From Echinicola rosea (GTDB taxonomy: Bacteria > Bacteroidota > Bacteroidia > Cytophagales > Cyclobacteriaceae), in NCBI RefSeq assembly GCF_005281475.1, contig NZ_CP040106.1:1183501-1247500 (forward strand): 64,000 nt of DNA, read 5' to 3'. This document shows positions 43,184 to 52,201 of this stretch, piece by piece (the stretch's first letter is position 1; each line of letters begins with the position of its first letter). Below the pieces are notes generated by a model. That model saw nothing but the letters and a program-made list of their open reading frames with translations, was not told the DNA's origin and searched no databases. The position numbers and the translations under genes are program-made.

Positions 43184-45484
43184 TTATTCCCTCTCCACAT
43201 ACGTTCTGAAATACCCGCATTCCTCGATCACCTCTTGGTAATATTGGGTGTCTGAGTATTCGTTGTGTAATTTTTGGAAACCTTCCCAGGCGATAAAATC
43301 TACATCGTCATCCTCTTCGGACCATTCGTTGGCGTATTTGCTGTAGTTTTTTTCGTAATAGTAGGCATTTCTCTCACACTTTGCCATCATGTACGTGCAT
43401 TTGGCTTTTTGTTCGCGGGTGGTGGCCGCATCAAAAGCTTTTTGGTAATACATTTTGGCCGTTGAGCAATCGGTGATCATGCGGCGCTGGGTGGGACTGA
43501 AACCATATGGACTGTAGGAATAGCCTATAATATCGGATTGATAAGCCCGCACATTGCCATAGTGCGTGATATTATAAAAGGCATTGCCCAGCAAAAGGCT
43601 GTTCTGATAGACTTCTTCCTGCTTGGCCAGTTTTTCCTGCATCAACTTTACCGTTTTCAGGAATTTGCCCATGGGATAGCTCTTGCCCAGAGCATGCTCA
43701 GCATCATGATTATCCCAAATATGGGCATTGAATGGGTTGGCAGGGAACAGCTTTGCAAACTCCTGATCTTCATAAATCTGCAAGGCTTCATCGACACGAT
43801 TGGCAAAGAGCGCCTTGATGGTTTCATAATAATAGACGTCATTTAGTGTGATTGGATAAAGCTTTTTACCAATTTGTTCTATTCCGGTATGGGTATCGGA
43901 GAGGAGAAATTGCTTCAATTTTTCCGTATTCTTTGCTTGGTCAAAATAGGTGGACTGGTTATCATACCCATAAAAATACCCTGCATAACTGTTCGAAAAC
44001 AATTCACTCATAAGCCTATTTTCTCCTTTGGCAAAGAGCAGTGATAGGTATTTTTTACTCCATGATTGGGCATTTTCATAGCGGAAGACATCGCTATTGG
44101 GATATTTTTGAGCAGGCAGCTCGAAATAAAGCCAGTTTAGCTCAGCTACCAAGGCATCCAACTGATCTGCAACTGGATTTTCCAGCATGTTGAGCTGGTT
44201 GATCAGCCGTAATAGGCGCAATTGGTTTCGGGCCAGCTGTGTCTCGGGCAAGTGATCTTCGGCTTTGGCAAAAGCTCTTTCAGCGTCGTCAAATCGATCA
44301 TTTAACGTCAGCAAATACCCGTGGGAAATGCTCCAAAGAAAGGGATTTTCAGTCTTTCCCGATTGGGCAATGTCAGCCACCAATTCCAGTCCACTACTGT
44401 TAAGTTCTTCGTGTTGCTGTTTTTTATACTCATCAAAATCCGTGTAACCGCGATAGCTTTCCGGATTATAGTTAGGGTCTTTGACATATCGCTCATGATG
44501 ATTGATCAGGCGTGTAAGCAGAAAATTAAGGTGGGGGCTTGTAGGTTCCAGCGCAAAGATATTTCGAATAGCCTCTTTCTCACTGGTATAATAGCCCTGC
44601 AAGGCCCAAAGCGTGGTTTGTTCAGCTGAGGATTTGGCAAGCGGTAGCGTTTCCTGTACAAAAACCACTGAATCCTGCGGATGGTAACTGAAGATCGCTA
44701 CCTTTTGGAGGGAAGCGCATTCGTTAAACACCTGGGCATAATACAGGTTGGATTCGCTAAAGGCCTTTTGGCGGTAATAGACGCCTGCCTTGTAGGCCAA
44801 TGCCCTGTAATAAAGTGTGTTTTTGGGCATAGATGATGCCGTTTGGTCAAAAAATGTGATCACTTTTTCTTGGTCAGAAGCACTGTAGAAATAGGCTTTT
44901 ATGACCTGAAACCAATATCGCTGTTTCAAAAACTCATCCGTTGCATTTTCATATTGCTTTTGGAGTTGCTGAAATAATTCTCCATCTGTCAATGGGTGGG
45001 TTTCCTTAGGTTCCCAGTAGCTATACCCGCTATTGAGTGAGGCCGTTTCTACCTGCTTGGCCAATGCCAAAAAGGTAAGAAAATCCTTGGTCTTTTGACT
45101 TGTTAGGTCGATTGATTTTGTCCAAGAAGGTAAACCTGAAGGCGTGGTATGTTCGGCATGATTGAGTTCACTGATAAGTGTAGCATCTGCCTGCAGCAAC
45201 AAAGAATCTACTGCAAAATCGGGAACTGATGAGTCCAGATACCCGGACCAATCTTTGACGATTTTATCGTTAAATCGACCATTATGTTCATCGTCCATTC
45301 CGTCATAAAAGAAGAAATTTTCTTCCAATAGCAGTGGCTCATAGCTTTTGTCCACGTAGATTTCGGGGGTAAAATTGGAGGCAAGGATGTCATAATAGCC
45401 ACCGCAGGCTTTCACCACCAAATATGTCAATAACAAACTGCCACTAAAAAGCAGCCCTAATTTGGGCAAAGATATCTTTTTCAT
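43184..45484 (-). CDS. Large exported protein with TPR-like helical repeats, unknown function
   Basis: 766 residues. N-terminal signal (SLPKLGLLFSGSLLLTYLVVKACGG) with a Cys that could be lipidated, though the spacing is not a strict lipobox. The body is mostly helical, with repeated Trp/Tyr-Ala patterns such as NTLYYRALAYKAGVYYRQKAF and NPFLWSISHGYLLTLNDRFDDAERAFAKAED, typical of TPR/SEL-like solenoids. It overlaps the gene before it by 41 bases, so the two are coupled. No enzymatic motif. Confidence 0.72.
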   Translation of the reverse strand: MKKISLPKLGLLFSGSLLLTYLVVKACGGYYDILASNFTPEIYVDKSYEPLLLEENFFFYDGMDDEHNGRFNDKIVKDWSGYLDSSVPDFAVDSLLLQADATLISELNHAEHTTPSGLPSWTKSIDLTSQKTKDFLTFLALAKQVETASLNSGYSYWEPKETHPLTDGELFQQLQKQYENATDEFLKQRYWFQVIKAYFYSASDQEKVITFFDQTASSMPKNTLYYRALAYKAGVYYRQKAFSESNLYYAQVFNECASLQKVAIFSYHPQDSVVFVQETLPLAKSSAEQTTLWALQGYYTSEKEAIRNIFALEPTSPHLNFLLTRLINHHERYVKDPNYNPESYRGYTDFDEYKKQQHEELNSSGLELVADIAQSGKTENPFLWSISHGYLLTLNDRFDDAERAFAKAEDHLPETQLARNQLRLLRLINQLNMLENPVADQLDALVAELNWLYFELPAQKYPNSDVFRYENAQSWSKKYLSLLFAKGENRLMSELFSNSYAGYFYGYDNQSTYFDQAKNTEKLKQFLLSDTHTGIEQIGKKLYPITLNDVYYYETIKALFANRVDEALQIYEDQEFAKLFPANPFNAHIWDNHDAEHALGKSYPMGKFLKTVKLMQEKLAKQEEVYQNSLLLGNAFYNITHYGNVRAYQSDIIGYSYSPYGFSPTQRRMITDCSTAKMYYQKAFDAATTREQKAKCTYMMAKCERNAYYYEKNYSKYANEWSEEDDDVDFIAWEGFQKLHNEYSDTQYYQEVIEECGYFRTYVERE

Positions 45485-46442
45485 AGTTTCTTAAGTTCAG
45501 TGAGTCAAGGTCAAAAAAAATAATTTCGTCCACCTTCATATAATTCCCCAGATCCTCGGCCATTTCCAGTAATTGTACTTGGGATACGGCTTCGATTTTC
45601 ATTACATCACCTTTCCGGTAATAGGTTCCATTGCGCAGCATATCTTTTTTCACCTCAAAGAAATTGGGCTTGAGGGCTGCAAAGCCAGCATCCATTGTTA
45701 GTGCTGAGGCGGTCACTTTTGGTCTAAGTCCCACGACCTGACCATTTCGGAGATGGATTCCCCAACCAAATATCGGCATTGCCACCTTCAGGGGCAAAGG
45801 ATAATCCCCCAAAGTATAGGTATAAAGATCAGCGATGGTCTTATCGTAGATGGAGCTGGCGTTGCTGGCATTGATTTCTCCCATGTTGTAATACATCAGC
45901 ACGCCATAGTCCACATTCGGAACTTTGGTCTTTTGGGCGTATTTGATTTGGTGGAGACGGATGGTGGCAGACAGGGTTTTATCCGTGATCTTGCCCAATT
46001 CGTCGATAAAGGCCATAAAATGGTCACGGCTCTTTAGGCTCCAGTCGCAGTCAACCTGGATCTCCTGATAGGAAAGCTGGCTGTTGGCTGATAATGAATT
46101 GACATAGCTATTAATCTTTTTTGCCAGTTCGGCCACATCCAAATTAGAAGATAGCATCACTTCATTTTTGATGTACACGACCGGAACGATTTCCAATGTA
46201 TCGGGAAAATGGCCGAGGTTCACTTCACTGACAGGATACGGCAGGCCATCAGCACTTAGCGCCACATCAAAATACCTCACATAAAGTTTCTTGACCTGAT
46301 TGGCCTTGATGGTGTTGGCTTCTGTGTGATTTAAATTAAAGGCTGTTTTCCAATAGTAAAAGGAGACAGCAGGCGGTTTGGTCTGCTGGCAAGCCCCCAA
46401 GCAGGCCATAAACATAACCAGTTTAAAAATGCGTGTTTTCAT
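45444..46442 (-). CDS. Predicted lipoprotein, possibly TIM-barrel-like
   Basis: 332 residues with lipobox ACLGAC (Cys18). VSFYYWKTAFNLN and later VKKLYVRYFDV, YQEIQVDCDWS, YGVLMYYNMGE, LKVAMPIFGWG and EIIFFDLDSLNLRNYE come at the intervals expected for successive strands of a (beta/alpha)8 glycosidase-like fold. The acidic residues after QVDCDW could be catalytic. Substrate unknown; resemblance to DUF3142-type proteins is tentative. First gene of a two-gene operon with the TPR-like protein. Confidence 0.65.
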   Translation of the reverse strand: MKTRIFKLVMFMACLGACQQTKPPAVSFYYWKTAFNLNHTEANTIKANQVKKLYVRYFDVALSADGLPYPVSEVNLGHFPDTLEIVPVVYIKNEVMLSSNLDVAELAKKINSYVNSLSANSQLSYQEIQVDCDWSLKSRDHFMAFIDELGKITDKTLSATIRLHQIKYAQKTKVPNVDYGVLMYYNMGEINASNASSIYDKTIADLYTYTLGDYPLPLKVAMPIFGWGIHLRNGQVVGLRPKVTASALTMDAGFAALKPNFFEVKKDMLRNGTYYRKGDVMKIEAVSQVQLLEMAEDLGNYMKVDEIIFFDLDSLNLRNYEKDIFAQIRAAF

Positions 46443-46586
46443 AGCTAAAAAGGGTATGAACCATTCACCCTACCAAGTACAAAGTAACTACAAAAAGACG
46501 AAGAACCCCGATTTAATTTCGACTAATAGAAACCTATTCTTGACTTATTAAACAGGTGCTCACAGAAACCACAGAATAGCTTTATT

Positions 46587-46678
46587 TGATTTACTATGGG
46601 TAACTATTACTTTTCATGTCAAATTCTTGCTTGGCTTTCATCTCGTTGCCTTGTTACTTTTTTCCTTCAGGTGAAAAA
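46587..46678 (+). repeat. 92-base fragment of the R1-type intergenic repeat
   Basis: Matches 14665-14756 with only a few differences, starting TGATTTACTATGGGTAACTA and ending at TTCAGGTGAAAAA. A further piece, CCTTAACTAATCGGTATTGA near 46795, resembles the TTAACTAAACGGCATTGA arm of R1 copies. Confidence 0.65.
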
Positions 46679-46879
46679 AAAATCTACTGGTAAAAAAGCA
46701 TATGATCGAAGAATAAGATTCATTAAAACAATTAACGTTCCGCGACAAAAATCAAACATAAAAAAGATCTCTTAGCGCAAAAAAAGGGAAATACCCTTAA
46801 CTAATCGGTATTGAACCCGGGTTGTGGGTTCTGGGCAAACGCGTTTAGTGTTTTGAAAGGAAATAATTTTGGTGTAGGC

Positions 46880-47420
46880 ATAGCTATCATCCGTGCCGCT
46901 GGCACTCCTTCGGGAGGTTGAGGAGCGCTTAAGCTCCTGCGGATTTATCCGCAGGTTACAAAATTTATCGTGCCGCTGGCACTTTGCCCCGATTTGTACA
47001 TTGGAAACCGCAGTAGCCTAGGGGCAAGTCAACGCTTAAATGACGGGTAAGGCGGTAGTGGATTTTGGACGAGATCAAGGCGCAAAAAACGCTCCTAGCC
47101 GTAGCTAAGGAAGTCTTTTTGCAACATAGAGATAGGCCAAAAAACACACCGGATTACACGTAGGATTAGGTTTGGCTTGACCCTAGATTGCCGAATGGTG
47201 GGATAGGCTGAAATGATGATGAGTTGATTTGGATCGTACGAGCCGTCGCAGCTATCTCTAGTTCCGCATTTGAAATGCGAACTGCTGAGAAAGGCATTTG
47301 TAATGCCTCCTTGCAGTAAAGCCCCCCAGAAATATGGCTTGATCCCTGACTATTCTGCCTAATCCGCCTTTGGCGGAGGGTCATATAGAAGGTGCAGGTG
47401 ACAACCTGCACCAAAAATGA
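46880..47420. repeat. Solo, decayed copy of the hairpin-array/Y1 element
   Basis: Contains CCGTGCCGCTGGCACT twice (about 46890 and 46968), GCGGATTTATCCGCAGGTTAC, the hairpin TCCGCCTTTGGCGGA followed by ATATAGAAGG-GCAGG (about 47360-47390), and hairpins GCATTT-g-AAATGC and GGCATTTGTAATGCC at 47261-47308. The same motifs appear in the 40946-43108 array, but in a different order and with no transposase. The whole 46443-47557 gap has no gene. Confidence 0.6.
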
Positions 47421-47557
47421 TTACACACAAAAGGGTAAGTTCCATAGGAACGGCAGCTATAAATGCAAATAGGAACATTCTTTTTAAATGCGTTTGCACT
47501 GGTTATGGGCTAGTGCTATGCGCTAAAATCAACTTTATTTTCTAACTTTATTCACCT

Positions 47558-48223
47558 ATGGAAAAGTCATTTACCGAAGAAGAACTCAAGGCCATTGCTG
47601 CTCAGCTCAGCCATCCAAAAGGGGAGATGGGCATTGATGTGGCCGCAACCATGCATGAGTCCAATATTTCCATGACTGAAAAGGCCATTGAGCTGCTTCA
47701 TTTGGAAAGTGGTGATAGGGTGCTGGAGCTGGGACATGGGAGTGCAATGCATGTGAGCCAGCTTTTGGAGGAGCAGGAAAACCTGCATTATACCGGTCTG
47801 GAAGTTTCAGAACTCATGCACCTTGAAGCCAAGAAGCATAACGCCCTATGGGTTGATAAAGGAAAAACGGCGTTTTACCTATATGATGGAGAGAGTGCTC
47901 CATTTGAGTCGGGTATTTTCGATAAGATTTTTACGGTCAATACCATTTATTTTTGGAGCGAACCGAAGAAAACCGCGATGGAGTTAAAACGGTTGTTGGC
48001 TGATGAAGGAAGCTTGGTGATTGCCTTTGCGCAGAAGCGGTTTATGGAAAACCTGCCTTTTGCCCAATATGGGTTTACCTTTTACGATGATGAGGATGTC
48101 ATAGAGCTGATGGCAGCGGTAGGTTTGGTGCCTTTGGAACAGTCCGATGTGACCGAAACCGTCAAGAGCAAAGCGATGGAAGAAGTAGAGCGGGAGTTTA
48201 CAGTGATGCGCTTTTCTAGATAA
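47558..48223 (+). CDS. Class I SAM-dependent methyltransferase
   Basis: 221 residues. Motif I DRVLELGHGSAMHVSQL (Gly-rich loop with ELGHGS in place of the usual ELGCGT), GLEVSE as motif II, FTVNTIYFWSEPKKTAMELKRLLADEGSLVIAF as motifs post-II to III. Small-molecule methyltransferase (UbiE/11-type). Monocistronic. The His for Cys/Gly change in motif I is mild. Confidence 0.85.
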   Translation: MEKSFTEEELKAIAAQLSHPKGEMGIDVAATMHESNISMTEKAIELLHLESGDRVLELGHGSAMHVSQLLEEQENLHYTGLEVSELMHLEAKKHNALWVDKGKTAFYLYDGESAPFESGIFDKIFTVNTIYFWSEPKKTAMELKRLLADEGSLVIAFAQKRFMENLPFAQYGFTFYDDEDVIELMAAVGLVPLEQSDVTETVKSKAMEEVEREFTVMRFSR

Positions 48224-48324
48224 ATGGAAACATACTGTGCCTTTGGTAGAACATAATTTTTTCAAATCTAAAAATTCAAGTTAAAACGAAAAACATTGAA
48301 TATTTAAAAAAAAGGCATTAGGAT

Positions 48325-48657
48325 CTATATCAAATTCCAACCCAGTGCTGTATTGACCGTGGCCTTGACCACGTCCAGTGCGGCATTAATGGCCCCTTCC
48401 ACGGCTAATATGCCCAGGCCTTCGATGGTCAGTAAGACGATGCGGGCACTGCTTTTTTGGATTTCTAAGTAGTGTTTGGCTTGCTCTTCGGTGATTTTTC
48501 CCTGGAGTTTCAGCTCACCGATCAATTTGAGATTGTTGGCCAGTACTTTTAGTTCATTTTCCGCAAAGGGTTTGGCTTCTTCCCAGTGGTTGCTCAGGAC
48601 ACCTTGGGCAGCGGTGACCATTTTTTCGAAAATTTCCTGTGTGTTGATGTCGGGCAT
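48325..48657 (-). CDS. Small helical protein of unknown function
   Basis: 110 residues, no signal peptide. Amphipathic helix-rich N-terminus (IFEKMVTAAQGVLSNHWEEAKPFAENELKVLANNL) and a hydrophobic C-terminus (IEGLGILAVEGAINAALDVVKATVNTALG). It ends the two-gene unit that starts with the lipoprotein at 49137; the gap between them is 15 bases. Confidence 0.65.
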   Translation of the reverse strand: MPDINTQEIFEKMVTAAQGVLSNHWEEAKPFAENELKVLANNLKLIGELKLQGKITEEQAKHYLEIQKSSARIVLLTIEGLGILAVEGAINAALDVVKATVNTALGWNLI

Positions 48658-48672
48658 AATGGGATGGGTTTA

Positions 48673-49137
48673 TCAATTTTCGTACTTTTCTCCACGTTTG
48701 AGGGCCATTTGCAGACGGATGATGGCCGTAAAGGCTGAGTTAAAGGCGGATTTCAATGGAGGCAGTTGTTCGGCAGATGCAAATCCCATCTTGTGCAAAG
48801 CCTCAAGGTTGGACAGCATGTTTTGCAGTTCCTGCACCTGCTCCTGGACAATGCGGTTTTTGTCCACTGCAGCTGCTCTTACTGCCAAGGTGTTCAGGTC
48901 CACTTTGGCTTCATCAAAGAATGTTTGGTAATGTTCATAAGCTGCCTCATCGGTGTCGATACTTCGCTCCAACCGGACAAAATATGCTGCTACCTTTTCT
49001 TCAAGTTCCGTTACCTTTTCGTCCGTGATGGGGTCGTATTCACTGATCAGGCGAACGGAGGTACATGCTTGAGCATAAAACAACAGTAGGAGACAGATAA
49101 TCTTTCCCGAAGTGATTGTTTGATTCGATAATTTCAT
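48673..49137 (-). CDS. Small lipoprotein of unknown function
   Basis: 154 residues from ATG 49137 (MKLSNQTITSGK); the ATG at 49158 is less likely. Lipobox YAQAC (Cys25). The mature part is acidic and helical (DEKVTELEEKVAAYFVRLERS, VQEQVQELQNMLSNLEAL), probably coiled coil. Paired with the helical protein at 48325; both probably work at the cell envelope. Confidence 0.68.
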   Translation of the reverse strand: MKLSNQTITSGKIICLLLLFYAQACTSVRLISEYDPITDEKVTELEEKVAAYFVRLERSIDTDEAAYEHYQTFFDEAKVDLNTLAVRAAAVDKNRIVQEQVQELQNMLSNLEALHKMGFASAEQLPPLKSAFNSAFTAIIRLQMALKRGEKYEN

Positions 49138-49304
49138 GCTTTTGGCGTCTATGAACAATTGAACGAAGTCCTTGGTTTTTTGATGTTTCCATTACGATTA
49201 TCCGTAAATCCGCGGATAATGTGGTAGTTCGTAAGAAAGTGCACTATCAATATACAATTTAAGCAATAAATCCGAACCCGAAATAGGCAGTTTAGCACTG
49301 AAGG

Positions 49305-50120
49305 TTAATGTTCCTTTCCTTCATATTTCCACATGGGGACGGTCTTACCTGCACGCTGAAACCCCATTTTCTCGTAGAATTGCTCTGCCCCGACATCAGC
49401 TGTGAGCATTTGCATGTGGAATCCTTCGTATTTTTCCATCATCTTATCCATAATCATTCGGCCGATGCCTTTGCCTTGATGACTGGGCAATACCAGTAAA
49501 TGGGGAAAATAAACGACCAAATGCCCATCCGAAAGGGCATTGCCCAGCCCTACCAATTGGTCATTTTTCCAGGCAGTGACCACGCTATCCGAATGGGTAA
49601 GGGCATTGAAAAGAACAGAAGGTTTATTTGCCGAGCTCCAGCCGTTTTGTCGGTAGAGTGGTAGCAGGTCTTCTATGGTAAAATCACGATTTTCTGAAAT
49701 TTTTACCGTTGTTTTCTCCATGATGATATAGTCAATGCCTCCTTTAACAAAAGTTTGTGGGGTCTTTTCAAGCCCAAATTTTTCATAGAAAGCGGTTTTG
49801 TCCGCCCGGGCATTGCACCAAATACGATCTACTCCTTCCTTTTCCAGATAAGTGATGACATGGCGAAGCAACATACTTCCTAAGCCCTTTCCCTGCTGGG
49901 AGGTTTCAGTAGCAAATTTTCTAAACTGTGCCTGGCCATCTTTAACAAACGTTGAGATGACGGCGAGGATTTTATCCCCTTCTATCAACCCAAAATGCTG
50001 ACCGTGTCGGTCTTCATCCAGCTTCACATAGTCAATTGGCTGATCCGGCCACATCACGCGATGGCGAAGATCCCATGTGTCTTCCGGCCGTAAGGAGATG
50101 ATTTTATACTTTGGTTCCAT
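49305..50120 (-). CDS. Two-domain GNAT family N-acetyltransferase
   Basis: 271 residues with two GNAT units in tandem. First: FRKFATETSQQGKGLGSMLLRHV (CoA pyrophosphate motif QGKGLG). Second: FPHLLVLPSHQGKGIGRMIMDKMM (QGKGIG). The two copies differ, so each may bind acetyl-CoA or one may be vestigial. It is 28 bases downstream of the D-aminoacylase-like gene on the same strand, which suggests acylated amino compounds as a shared theme (inferred). Confidence 0.85.
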   Translation of the reverse strand: MEPKYKIISLRPEDTWDLRHRVMWPDQPIDYVKLDEDRHGQHFGLIEGDKILAVISTFVKDGQAQFRKFATETSQQGKGLGSMLLRHVITYLEKEGVDRIWCNARADKTAFYEKFGLEKTPQTFVKGGIDYIIMEKTTVKISENRDFTIEDLLPLYRQNGWSSANKPSVLFNALTHSDSVVTAWKNDQLVGLGNALSDGHLVVYFPHLLVLPSHQGKGIGRMIMDKMMEKYEGFHMQMLTADVGAEQFYEKMGFQRAGKTVPMWKYEGKEH

Positions 50121-50147
50121 TTGGTAATTGTCGTGATAAGTAGATTA

Positions 50148-51827
50148 TTAGTGGTGGCCTTTCCAACCCGGTCCACGGACTACCCTGCCAGGAAAGGCAC
50201 CGGTATGTTCCCCATGGCGAAGGACCTGCTGACCGTTTACCAGAACATGGACCATTCCTTCCGCATATTGGTGTGGTTTGTCAAAAGTTGCCCTGTCCTC
50301 AATTTTTTGAGGATCAAAAATAGCCAAATCTGCATAATATCCTTGCTTTAGCAGCCCCCTTTTCTTTATCCGGAGGTTGGTAGAAGGCAAGTGGGTCAAT
50401 TTATGGATAGCTTCTTCCAAAGAAATGACGTTTTCCTCACGGACATATTTTCCCAGCAGCTTGGCGAAGTTGCCATAAGCTCGTGGATGTGTACTGGATT
50501 TCAGGAAAACACCCTCATTGGCCATAGACTGGGCATCAGAGCCAAAACTCATCCAAGGTAGCTGGAGCTGTTTTTGGACATTCTTTTCATCCATCAGGAA
50601 ATAGACGGTTCCTACGCGGCTGCCGTCTTCCACTACCAAGTCCATGGCCGTTTCTTCGGGGGATTTGCCTCTAAGTGTTGCCACTTCTGCCAGCGTTTTT
50701 CCAGTAAGGTGTTTCAGGCTATCATTTTTGAAGCCCACCAGGATCATCTTGTCTGCCGAGCCAGCGGCTTGCATCAAACTTTCCCATGTGGTGGCAGGGC
50801 TTTTCATTTCTTGCAGGACTTTTTTGCGGATCTTAGGATCTTGGAGCCGCTTTGCCCAGGCATCATATCCGCCTTCTTGTACCCACGGCGGCATGGCGGC
50901 ATCCAGGCCCGTGGCACCGGCGGTATAGGTGTACATGTCTGTGGTGATGTGGAGGCCAGCATTTCTGGCAGAATCGATCTTGCTGATCACCGCATCCAGC
51001 TTGTTCCAATTGGTAGATCCGCTTTGTTTTAGATGGTAAACTTCTGCGCGTATATTCGCTTCACTAGCAATTTTTATCAATTCATTCAAGCTTTCCAACA
51101 GTTTGTTTCCTTCGCTACGCAAATGGGAGATATACATCCCATCGTATTCAGAGGCCACTTTACAAAGTGCGATTAACTCTTCAGTACTGGAATAAAAAGC
51201 GGGAGCATAGATCAGTGATGATCCGATGCCCAGCGCGCCTTCTTCCATCGCTTGACGCGCCATCATTTTCATGGAGTCCAGTTCCTCTGGTGTGGGAGCG
51301 CGGTCTTCATAGCCGACCGTATTGACCCGCAGGGTGGTCGCTCCTACGAAGGAGGCGACATTGGCGGATACGCCTTTGCGCTCCAAAAACTCCAAGTACT
51401 CGCCCAAGGTGGTCCAAGGAATATCATAGGTGATGTTGCCTTGGTCTGCTTTCATTTCCCGACGGGTGGTCGGGGTCAGCGGTCCCCAGGAACTGCCTTC
51501 GCCAAAAACTTCGAGCGTTACACCCTGCTTGATGTCGCTCATGGAGCGGCCGTCCTCGATCAGCGATTCCACGGCCCAGCTGAGCATATTGATAAAACCC
51601 GGTGCCACCACGAGTCCTTCGGCGTCAATTTCCTGCATTGCTGTCTGATCAGATAGTTCGCCAATGTACGCGATAGTGTCCGCATTAATGCCTACATCTG
51701 TCATCAATGCAGGCTTTCCACTGCCGTCGATCACCTGACCATGGCGGATGATGATGTCAAAATCCTTTTGCTGCTTACAAGCACAAATAAGGACGATGAG
51801 TAAGAAGAATGTGGGTTTTTGGGGCAT
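50148..51827 (-). CDS. N-acyl-D-amino-acid deacylase/amidohydrolase-like lipoprotein
   Basis: 559 residues. N-terminal signal ending in ICAC (Cys17) suggests a lipoprotein. The domain plan is that of D-aminoacylases: IIIRHGQVIDGSG, APGF at 75-78, then a barrel with THLRSEG-like ISHLRSEGN and EVYHLKQSG, and a C-terminal composite part ending with FPGRVVRG. Unusual: where active enzymes have GFIDxHTH, this has GFINMLSW at 77-84, so the H-x-H metal pair is missing. Other His ligands remain, so it may use one metal or have another role. A GNAT gene follows. Confidence 0.8.
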   Translation of the reverse strand: MPQKPTFFLLIVLICACKQQKDFDIIIRHGQVIDGSGKPALMTDVGINADTIAYIGELSDQTAMQEIDAEGLVVAPGFINMLSWAVESLIEDGRSMSDIKQGVTLEVFGEGSSWGPLTPTTRREMKADQGNITYDIPWTTLGEYLEFLERKGVSANVASFVGATTLRVNTVGYEDRAPTPEELDSMKMMARQAMEEGALGIGSSLIYAPAFYSSTEELIALCKVASEYDGMYISHLRSEGNKLLESLNELIKIASEANIRAEVYHLKQSGSTNWNKLDAVISKIDSARNAGLHITTDMYTYTAGATGLDAAMPPWVQEGGYDAWAKRLQDPKIRKKVLQEMKSPATTWESLMQAAGSADKMILVGFKNDSLKHLTGKTLAEVATLRGKSPEETAMDLVVEDGSRVGTVYFLMDEKNVQKQLQLPWMSFGSDAQSMANEGVFLKSSTHPRAYGNFAKLLGKYVREENVISLEEAIHKLTHLPSTNLRIKKRGLLKQGYYADLAIFDPQKIEDRATFDKPHQYAEGMVHVLVNGQQVLRHGEHTGAFPGRVVRGPGWKGHH

Positions 51828-52020
51828 GGGAATGTCTGTTTAGCTAAGGTAAGTTAGGCTAAAAACCCTAGTTTCTAAAAAATAGCGTTAAGGATATTTC
51901 AAAGGACAAATGCAGTTTCTTTCTGCTATATTACCATTGGCCTAATTTTACTAGAAAAGGCGCGTGAGCCCGACGTAGCAGAGAGCCGGCGTATGGCATG
52001 CGGGAAGAAGCATTGCTGGC

Positions 52021-52060
52021 GCCTTGACTTTTTGGTCCTTTTGCGTCAAGGCAAAAGGAC
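52021..52060. repeat. Interleaved inverted repeats with H-type pseudoknot topology
   Basis: Four blocks in order A-B-A'-B': GCCTTGAC (52021), GTCCTTTTG (52035), GTCAAGGC (52045), CAAAAGGAC (52052). A pairs with A' and B with B', giving crossed pairing. It sits in the gene-free gap 51828-52201. A minus-strand frame at 51931-52185 runs across it but looks like noise. Confidence 0.55.
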
Positions 52061-52201
52061 AAAGGGAAGTGCTTCATAATCGGGACACTTATCCTGAATG
52101 AAATAGAACTGCTGACAAGTAGAAAGGAAGCGATAATTATAAATTTAGCTTTCCGGATAATAGGTTTCAAATTCAGGTAAAACATATTATTGATCCTTTA
52201 T

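Noticed and set aside
46965..47414. Two minus-strand frames of 60 and 82 codons
   Set aside because: They lie in the hairpin-rich relic and translate hairpin repeats; no protein-like composition.
51931..52185. 84-codon minus-strand frame
   Set aside because: It crosses the interleaved inverted repeats and has the composition of translated non-coding DNA after a short hydrophobic start.
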